From Capitulum mitella (taxonomy: Eukaryota; Arthropoda; Thecostraca; Pollicipedomorpha; Pollicipedidae), in contig CP099841.1 of NCBI GenBank assembly GCA_030062745.1, positions 2,046,001 to 2,110,000 of the forward strand: 64,000 nt of DNA, in the 5' to 3' direction. Below the pieces are notes generated by a model. It had not been told where the DNA came from and did no database searches. It was given only the letters and a program-made list of their open reading frames with translations. Below, one piece after another: positions 34,853-43,700 of the stretch; the stretch's first letter is position 1; each line of letters begins with the position of its first letter. Position numbers and translations under genes: made by a program.

Positions 34853-35018
34853 TGTGCTGGGCTAGGTTAGATAAGGTTAGGTTAGGTTAGGTTAGGTTAG
34901 GTTAGGTTAGGTTAGGTTAGGTTAGGCTAGGCTAGGCTTCGCTAGGCTAGGCTAGGTTAGGTTAGGTTAGGTTAGGTTAGGTTAGGTTAAGTTAGGTTAC
35001 TATGTTAGGCTAGGGTAA
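34853..35018. repeat. Interstitial telomere-like (TTAGG)n block
   Basis: Two runs of the pentamer GGTTA (TTAGG), about ten units and five to six units, separated by GCTAG variant units. TTAGG is the canonical telomere repeat of insects and many other arthropods. Here it is internal and partly degenerate. Shorter AACCT words recur near 61060-61075. Confidence 0.85.
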
Positions 35019-35164
35019 ATTTTTATTTATTGTTTTATTTCCCTTCCTAATATTTTCCATTTTTCTTCCGTGATTTCTTTTTCGGATGTTTTATTTCACT
35101 GCTTTTTATTTTTTGTTGTATTTTTCAAATTGTGACGTCACTTTTCCATCTTTGTAATATTTTT

Positions 35165-35245
35165 ACTAATTCACTATTATTGTTGTTTGTTATTATTATT
35201 ATTATTATTATATTTATTATTACTACTACTACTACTATTATTTTT
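35165..35245. repeat. ATT/ACT trinucleotide-rich tract
   Basis: Imperfect run of TTA and CTA trinucleotides ending in a T-run. Confidence 0.8.
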
Positions 35246-35401
35246 TTTATTACATCAACTAACTTCTTTATTTTAAGGGTAATTATATCGCATTAGTTAA
35301 TTCCCCAACCTTTTTTATTACTCTTGATTGGACCTTGAGTCCGACCGACGACCAATCAGCGTCGAGATCTCACGTATAACAAACTATTTAACGCAGAAAC
35401 G

Positions 35402-35677
35402 TCAAAAATTGCTATGCGAGCATCTGGCGGTTAGCATATCAGTGACGACGCAATCTGTTTCGGGGGAAACAATGTGTGTTTCGGGTTTTTCCTTTTGAAA
35501 TCGTAAGTAATACTTATCAGTATTGCATTTGAAGCGCCATGCAACCACTACTACGATTATTTTCCCTCGAAGTAAGCGCTCAGTCAAAATCTTATTGTTG
35601 ACCCCCCAAGGGATAACAAGAAGCCCTTTTTCTGCAAGTTTTTGCTGATGCTGTATTAATTCCTTTTTCCAGGACAT
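35402..35677 (-). CDS. Candidate 91-codon ORF, unidentified
   Basis: The minus-strand ATG at 35677 opens a frame with ordinary amino-acid composition (MSWKKELIQHQQKLAEKG ...), preceded on that strand by a pyrimidine-rich stretch ending in AG. No domain is recognised. The same segment on the plus strand is a convincing 3' splice-site tract ending at 35672, so only one reading is likely to be real. Two CCAAT words (around 35350) sit just outside the ORF's 3' end. Confidence 0.2.
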   Translation of the reverse strand: MSWKKELIQHQQKLAEKGLLVIPWGVNNKILTERLLRGKIIVVVVAWRFKCNTDKYYLRFQKEKPETHIVSPETDCVVTDMLTARCSHSNF

Positions 35678-35896
35678 TGTCTTGAAATGTCATGAAGTTA
35701 AAGTTGATAGTAAAACCGTAAGGGTTGTAAAATCAGCCATAGTTGATTTTATTACCAACAACAGAATCAAGTCTTTAAAGCATGAACTAGTCACACTCCA
35801 CAAATCACATGACCAGGTCTTGGAAGCTGGAACACTGATTGTTCCTTTGCCTGCCATTGAGTCAGGTGCAATGTGTATACCAAGTCTCAGGTGGCA
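35673..35896 (+). CDS. Candidate exon, unidentified, after a strong 3' splice site
   Basis: TTAATTCCTTTTTCCAG ends at 35672 and is followed by an open frame, DIVLKCHEVKVDSKTVRV..., that stays open past 35,900. A usable donor is AAGTCTCAG|GTGGCA near 35891. It lies in the CpG-depleted block upstream of gene B and could be an upstream exon of that transcript or of another gene. No initiating ATG or family is recognised. Confidence 0.25.
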
Positions 35897-37546
35897 GCAA
35901 GGGCCTTGGTCAACATCAGTTCTCCTGATAATAAAATGGGGCATCATGCTGTCCCAATTTTGGCAGTGGGCTGACTGTGTAAACCTAACTTGTCCCTAAA
36001 ATATGATTTTGTACCAGATTTAGGTCACCTGATCATATGATACACAGAATGTTGATTTAGTTTTGCCATTGCAGTTTTTTTTTAAAGTGGTACATGTATG
36101 GTTCAATTGAAACAGATGCAATGCAGTGGCTATGTTTCTGCTTGTTCAGTGGCATTTGGAATCACAACTGAAAACACACTGAGCTGTCCCAAAAGATGTT
36201 ACACTACAAGAGTTTTGATAACTGTGCCCAGAATTTAAGCTGTCCTAAAACTACTGTGCAGTCCAGACTGCCTCATTTCAAAACCTGTCATGTTTGCAGA
36301 ATTGCCTGCCATGACCCTAATAACCTCAGTTTGGTGCATCACCTTGCCTTACTGCACAAAACATCGCTTCTGGTGGACCATCTTTTGTAGGCATAGGTAA
36401 TACAAATATATTAAATATACTTCAAACCTAACCCTACCTAACTTAAATTTGGCCAAATTGGGGGAGGTGGATGCCACCCCCAAGTAATGCTTCCAGGACC
36501 ATGGTAAACTGCATGGCAGTGCTGTAAAATTTGGCATAGCTGATGATACATTCATTATGCTTTTTTAAGAGTGAGCCCAGGTCATCTCAGGTGACAGAGC
36601 TATGATGTCTTGCAGGAAGGCTTGCAGAGTGACAGTGACTTGCACTAAATGTCATTCTTTACTGTTTTAGGGAAATTGGTATGTAGAAGTGGCAGATGAC
36701 AGCCGTGACATTGTTTTAGAATGGTAGTAAACATGCAAACAGGTTGCTTTAAATAGGCCAATGGCCCTTTGAAGGTCAGATGAGGTGGTTGACCTAAAAT
36801 GACCTTTTCTGACCTTGGAATGGGCCCATACTAATTGCTGGCACTGAATGTGATAATAGAGACTGTTGAGACCTTTGTAACTCCAAATGTGTTGTTTTTA
36901 AGTGTGGAAAATTGGAGTACCATTCCCAAGCTTTCCCAAGATAAGTTGACCACAAGCCAAGTTTGACCCAAGCTAGAAGGTCACTGGTTGAGCTGGCAGG
37001 GTGAAATAAAGTTCTGTTGGATTCCCTGGGCACATAGGTATTGATTGCTTTTTGGCCTGTGGTGTGAGAGGAGGCCAAATGGCAAGAGGTCTGCTAATCA
37101 CCCCTCCCATCATAGGTGCAAGTGAAAGTTCCTCCTGTCCAGCAAGGGTTAACTTATCCATCTGACCTAAAATCCTATCCCAAAATTTAGCTTTTTGATA
37201 CAGGCACATGAGTGAGCTTTTTGAGAGCAAAATGCTGTTGAATGACAACTTTTTTGGGTTTTCCTTCATTTGAAAAGAAAACAATGCCTTTTCCAGGTAT
37301 ACCAGTCACACACCATTTTTGATGATGGAACATCCATCATCATAGGTTTTAACCTGTTTTTTTTCTTATGGAAATAAAAGCTGATATTGATATTTGTACA
37401 GTGTAGTGTTTTACCTCTGGAGAAAATTTCCTGAGAATCACCACTGTATTGCATTCCAGATGTTGGTGGCAAAGTTGGAAGATGCCATTCTGCCTTATAA
37501 TTGACTGCAAAGTTGGGCAGTATTGTAGTAGTGCACTGTGTGACGC
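35715..37546. other. CpG-depleted block upstream of gene B exon 1
   Basis: By eye only about four CpGs in 1.8 kb. TG and CA are very frequent. It ends just before the CpG-rich first coding exon of gene B, mirroring the block at 26115-27777 in gene A. It also contains a frame at about 36230-36390 with a finger-like CHVCRIACHDPNNLSLVHH that I could not tie to an exon. Confidence 0.7.
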
Positions 37547-37586
37547 TGCCATTGCCATTGCTTCAATAACAATTTGTTTATCACAG

Positions 37587-37766
37587 CAATGTCTCGCTAC
37601 TATCCAAGCCGGGGCATTGGCCGCGGCCGTGGCAACTACTACCAGAGCTCATACAGCCGGGGAGGTGGTGGCTACTATGAGGGACGTGGCGGCAATAGCG
37701 GCGGTGGCATGAGCAGTGGCCCCGGCCGTTACTACCCGGACAGGGACCGGCGCGAGTCCAGCTCAG
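37587..37766 (+). CDS. Pep: Gene B exon 1 (start codon, RGG-like region)
   Basis: The acceptor TTTGTTTATCACAG is followed two bases later by ATG (37589), so at least one non-coding exon lies upstream. It encodes MSRYYPSRGIGRGRGNYY and a Gly-rich segment, ending DRDRRESSS plus one base (phase 1) at CTCAG|GTGAGC. The last 38 nt of this exon and its donor are the seed of the tandem array in intron 1. Confidence 0.85.
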
Positions 37767-40700
37767 GTGAGCTAAACACCCTCTGTACCTCCCCTGTGTC
37801 TCTCTGCCACCCCTCGACAGGAACTACCCTGACAGGGACCGGCGCAAGTCGAGCTCAGGTCGGCTAAACGCCCTCTGTATCTCCCCTTTGTCTCACAGCC
37901 ACCCACCATCAGGTACTACCCAACAGGGGCCAGCGCGAGTCCCGCTCAGGTGAGCTAAACACCCTCTGTACCTCCCCTATGTCTCACAGCTACCTCTTAA
38001 CAGGTAGTATCCGGACAGGGACTGGCGCGAGTCCAGCTCAGGTCAGCTCAACACCTTCTGTACCTCCCGTGTCTCCCAGCGACCCCTTGACGGGTGCTAT
38101 CCGGACAGAGACTGGCGCGAGTCCAGCTCAGGTCAGCTAAACACCCTCTGTACCTCCCCTCCATCCCATTCCCGCCTACTCGAACGGTACCGCACAGAGA
38201 CCGGCGCGAGTCACCTGAAAGCCATCCCTGCCTCCCCTTTGTCCCACAGTTGCTCGGACCGATGCTGCCGGGACATGGACCTGCGCGAGTCCAGCTTATG
38301 TCAGTTGCCGATCCTTCCGTACCCTCCTCCTTGTCTGTCTTCCAGCGGCCTCCTCTGCCCCTGCTACCCGGAGAGAGAGAGGGTACAAGTTCGACCCACG
38401 TCAGCTACAGACCTTCCCTTTCGGCCAGCGCTGTCCCCGGCCGGTACTACTCGAACAGGGACAAGCGAGAGTCCGGCTCAGGTCAGCGGTGCACCCTCCT
38501 TAGCACCCTCGCTCTGTCCGCCGTCCCCCGCCGACTGGCATTACTGCGGCGGTGACCGATTGGAGTCCAGTCCAGGGCGTCTGGAGATCTCGCTCCGTCC
38601 TCCCTGTCTGGTGGTATCGGGACAGGTCGGATGTGGGTGTAGCCCAGGTCAGGCCGAAGCTCTCCTCCACGGTTTGCTTTGACTCCTTTCGGCGGCGTTT
38701 GTCCTGCACTGCTCTTGTGGGAGACTCATTTCGTCTCAGCGCATGATTGCGGTCATGGTCGTCCCTACTTGTGTCCGGTTTGACATTTGCACATTTGAGC
38801 AGTTAGGACAGAAGTTGCGCAACGATAACGGTAATAATCGTCCTGGCACCGCGTCGCAATCCATGACGTAAAAGTGAACCGTCAGGTGACGCGGTGGTTC
38901 CTTCGGGATAAAGATGCGCCATGCTCGGTGAGTTCTCACGCTGGCAGCGCGCTGGCCTCGCAGGGATGCCGTCCAGCCATCGCACGCAACTGGAGATCGC
39001 CAAGAAGCTAGTGGACACGCTGATGCAGACGTCGGGTGGCCGCCGACCCAGCGAGCACTACGGCAGCGGCGGCGGCGGCGGCGGTGGCGGCGAACCGCCC
39101 TACAAGCGGCCCCGGGAGGACTCCTACGACCGGGAGCGGGTGAGTGAGCCGGCCGGACAGGGCGCGCCGGCCAGAAGGACCGGCGCCGGGCGGTGAGCCG
39201 CGCTCCTCGGCAGCACGAGGCGGCCGCGCGGGCGACGCCGGTACAAGACGGACCCTGTCGGGTCGGGCCGGAGCCGGGGAAGCGCCGGCGGTCTGCCTCC
39301 CTCTGGCGGTGATCTGGTGTTGTGGGCCGCCCGGAGGTGGACAGAAGCAGTTGCAGAGGTGGTGGAGGACATTGCATTGCAGGCATGTCGGCCGTGGAAG
39401 AGGATGCGTGGTGATTGAGAGGCAAAGACCAGCAATGTGGACGTGAATAGTTGTTGACATGTTTGACTTTTGACGTCTTCGCAGTTCGAATATGTGACCA
39501 TGCTTGATTACAGCTACTGAACAAGGCCAGCTCAAACCTTTGGTTGACTCGCGGAAATCACAGTGAACCCTTTGGTTGGACAGACACACAGATGTGCTAG
39601 ATCGCGCTATGACCCAGTGATTGTCAAACATAGCTGATGGAGAGCAGAAGCAGGGGAGACTGGGGTCAAATGTTGCGCTGGAAGACGCGCATGTTGAGCA
39701 CTCCAGTGACCCTTTGACCCTGCCTGTTGTTGAGCCAGAGCTTCTGTGAAACACTTGCTGGACTGATGGCCGCGTGCTGGCAAGGGGCAGCAGCGGCCGG
39801 TTTCGGTAGACGCTTGAGTTGACGTCTGTTTTGCCGTGTGCGGTGCCGGGCGGCGGCCGCCGCGCGGACGGGCCCGGAGCCGGCCGGCCGACCGGCGGGG
39901 CGGCCGGCGCAGCCTTGCTAACCCGCTGTCTCTCGGTCGGTCCGCGCCGTCCCGTGCGCCCGCAGTCCAGCTCGATGCGCAGTCGGCATTCCGACTACCA
40001 CTACCGGCGCGACGAGTACCCGGAGCGGCGCCGCCACGACGAGTACCACGCGCCGATGCGGCGGCCGTTCCGCGCGCGCGGCTATGCGCCGCGCCGCGGC
40101 ACTGGCTACGTGCGCGGCGGGCCGCCGCGGCGTCCGTTTGGCGACTACGAGGACGACGAGCCCAGGTAACCGGCCGCGCGAACGGCGCTGGGCGTACAGA
40201 ACGAGACAGAGAGAGGGCACGGGAGAGCCCGTGCGGACTGAGAAGATGTGGACGGAGGCCTGTGGAGCGCCGGAACGGTGCGGGCCGGACACGGGCTGCA
40301 GCGAGGTAAGACGGACGGCACCGCCTGTGCCGCGGCCCGGAAGACCTGACGCGCAGCAGGAGGTGCTGTGGCGGCCCCGCCGCGGACAGATCCCCCAGAT
40401 AGCGGAACGTTAGGGGATGTGGTCAGGAGAGGTGGCGTATGGGATGGCGACTAGCGGTGCGGAGTCAGTCCAATTCATTGGGGCTGGGCTAGGAATGGCT
40501 TTGTTGGAAAAGCAGGCTGGAAACCATTGGAAAAGTGGTTCTCTGTGTGACGCAACAGGAAGTGCCTTCCGACCTTGCGATTTGGTATGCCGGACAGGAA
40601 TATGAGCTTTTTTAGGGCTCACTACATCGTGCTTGACAACGTTTTGGCGCTGGTTGGAAGCCACAATATCAAGTTCCGTACTTACCTAAGTGTTATAATT

Positions 40701-43700
40701 CAAATTTGTTAAGTCTTGGCCATTTCTCAAAAGAAAAACATTTTACGGGGTCTTAGAGATTAGCGTCACTTTTTCCTTCGGTGAATGAAAAGAATCAATG
40801 ATTGAGAACTAACGAAAAACAAGTAGGTTAACGAGTAGCTGTATCATGAGCAGGGTTCTTGGTGTTGGAATATAATGTTTGTTTCAGAGTACAGAATTGT
40901 GCAAATAGTGATGTTTATGTATAATAGTAATAGTAATAGTAATATAATAATGTCATAATAGTAATAGTAATGCATAGGTTTAACCGTATTCCCGGCAGGG
41001 GGGGCGGAATCCGCCCCCCCTCGGGTTTTCTGCTTGCCAATTGCAGGCTTTTTAACGCAGCTTCACGAAACTTGGTGACTTTTCCTAGCTGTTCTTTCTA
41101 CGTCCTGTGACAAAATTTCAAAATTCTTTTTTGCTCAGGGGCGGAGCCAGGCAACGTTTTTGGGAGGCACCTCATGCCATTTTTGGCCATGTTGAGGGTA
41201 AAATGAAAATGTCTGCCAAAAACAGAGTTTTAAGGCTAGAACTTAAAACTTTATATGGATGTATAGCTAAATAGTTGGGCAATGTGCAGATATAATTTTG
41301 TTTATCTGATGTCATTTTGCAAGGTCAGGTCAAGGTCAAAAGTCAAACGTTGTTTTTTTCGCTATAATTTCGGCGCCATTTTTTCAAATACCAAACCCGG
41401 AATATATATGACGTAGAAGGGTGCTCTCTACTTGTGTACCAACTTTCAGCTTGATATCAGGTCGGGTCACGGAGCTATGACCTAAAATGTCCGTGCGCGT
41501 ACCCTATATCGCAATAGCCATAAAATGAAATTTTTCAAATAGAGGGAATTCAAATGATTGAAAGCGTCTACGGATGATATTAAATGCACACAAGATCATT
41601 CCAAGTGACCCCAAGGTCATTGGAGGTCATTTAAGGTCAAAGGTCACAAGTTGATCTGAGAAACGTGTAACCGTGACAGTTCTCCCTTTTTCATGTCCCT
41701 GGCACCGCCTATGCTAACATTATACAGACATTGTAATGCGATTTGTACTTCTTTAGTATAACATGACTAGCAGAAGCCAAAAAAGGGTGTTTGCCTCTTT
41801 TGTTCATTCAGTTGTTAGAAAACTAATCCCCCTATTTTTGAAACCTGTGAACGCCCATGAATTTTCTGAAAATTTCAGATTTGCGGGCCTATGGTAAAAG
41901 CCCTATCCATAATCTCTCGATTCATGCCAGTTTCATCGAAATCGGTTCATAAACAACGGAGTTATAAGAAGTCCAAAAGTACCCCCCATTTTGACATTTT
42001 TCCCCCCTGTATCCACAAATTTCAAAGTTTTGAAAATTTCTTTTTGTAAAACTGTAGTTCACGTCACGGCAAATCGATTGCCGTTTGTTGCGATAAAATC
42101 GGACAAGTAGTTCTCGAGATCTCGGGGGGGGGGCCGAATCCGCCCCCCCCCCCTGCCGGGAATCGACCATACCGTCTAGCCCTCCGGGAATAGGGTTAAG
42201 TTGGTGTTCTTGATGTAAGTCAGTTAAGACATCATACCTGATTCTTACTGAATGGAGACAGTCATTGGCATGCAAAGTTAAAAAGTTGTCAGCACGGTTA
42301 TATTGCAGCTTTTTGATCGAGGCACAAGATCAGACATGTTGAGTGTAAATTTTTTGGGCACATTTTCTGGTGTTCCTCAACACCAGAAAACAGCATCTTT
42401 TCCGGCCGTTATCATGGTCTGTGTGATTTAAAATTGTTTTGGTTTTTTTTTTACTTAAAATTGTTAATGGTAGTGCAGTCGTGGTTTAAATGACTGTAGA
42501 GAAGTGTATTTGGGGTGAGTTTGCCTTCATAATGTGCAGAATTGACTTTTTGAGGCTGAAGTTAATGAACTTTCTTGTAGGAAGTGATCTACGTGAGTTG
42601 CAGGAGTATTAAATGGCTGGAGGTTGTAGATGGCTTGACAGTCGTAAATGATAACATTAAAAACTAGTGCTGGGTAGGTAGAGGTCACTTGGTATCGCTC
42701 TTTTCATTCCACCATAGGAATGAGTCCTAACTCGGGTGCTAATTTTCCAGAGGCCGCTCGTTTGAAAGCCATCGCGACGATGCGGTGAGTATTGGTTTGG
42801 CGGTATTTATAATCAGTTGTTTGTTTTTGCGCTTGATGTTTGTCGCCAGCGACGCATGATACTTGTTGAGTAAATTGAGTACAAGTGAATTCCAAAAATG
42901 GCTGCCCATTTTAGGGATTTCCAGCAGACTCAGAAAACCTTTGGATAGGTTTTTATTAAAACGGTCACTTGGAGTTTGTTTGTGTGCTCATTGTTGCCCG
43001 GTTACGGTACGAGCGTGCGTGGCGTACGGCATGCAGAACACGGTGGGGCATCGTTCAGTGACAGTTTGTGCACAGGCTGGCTGTATCCCGTCAGGCTGGC
43101 GGCCTGTGCAACGGCGGTGCGAAGTGGACCGTTGATAAGGCGGCGCTCATCCACCTGGTCGGTGGCGGGTCGCTGCCGAGCCGCGTGACCTTGTCTGCCC
43201 GTCCGCAGCCCCGCTCGTACCCGCCGACCAAGCAGCTGGTCACCAAGTGTCCGCACTGCCACGCCCGCTGCGCCACGTTCGCCGACTTCCGCAAACACCA
43301 GCTGGGCCGCGAGCACATGGCGGCCATGCGGCGCGTGCTGATGAAGATTCGCGCCGAGCTCGGCAAGATGCGGCTGGCGCAGCGCGAGGAGCAGAAGGAG
43401 CTCGAGTCCAAGGAGGCCGCCAAGGACCCGGAGGAGTTCGAAAACCGGCCGACGCAGTTCTGCACCCTCTGCCGGCTCCAGTTCAAGGTGGGCGAACGTG
43501 CTGTCCGGTTCAGGCTTCGATCGGCACGCTGGGCGGCGAGGCCGCTCGCGGCCGGCGGAGCTGTTTGCCGAGGGTGATTAGTTGCCTGGTGTCGAAGGTT
43601 TTGTATTTTGAGTGTTACGGTTCTCGCACTGCCGGGTTTTGTTCGCATCGCTCTCTAAAGACGTGAATTATTTTGAGTGACGGGCGCCGTACCGATCACT

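Larger units (their letters stand above)
40980..42199. mobile_element. PiggyBac-like non-autonomous element, copy 1 (intron 3 of gene B)
   Basis: 1,220 bp bounded by TTAA. Left end TTAACCGTATTCCCGG; right end, read inward, TTAACCCTATTCCCGG. TTAA target sites with CCC-starting inverted ends are the hallmark of the piggyBac superfamily. G/C runs and an (A/T)TTCCGCC motif lie next to both ends. There is no transposase ORF, so it would depend on an enzyme encoded elsewhere. A 1,218-bp inverted copy lies at 46907-48124. It carries several AGGTCA half-sites. Confidence 0.85.
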
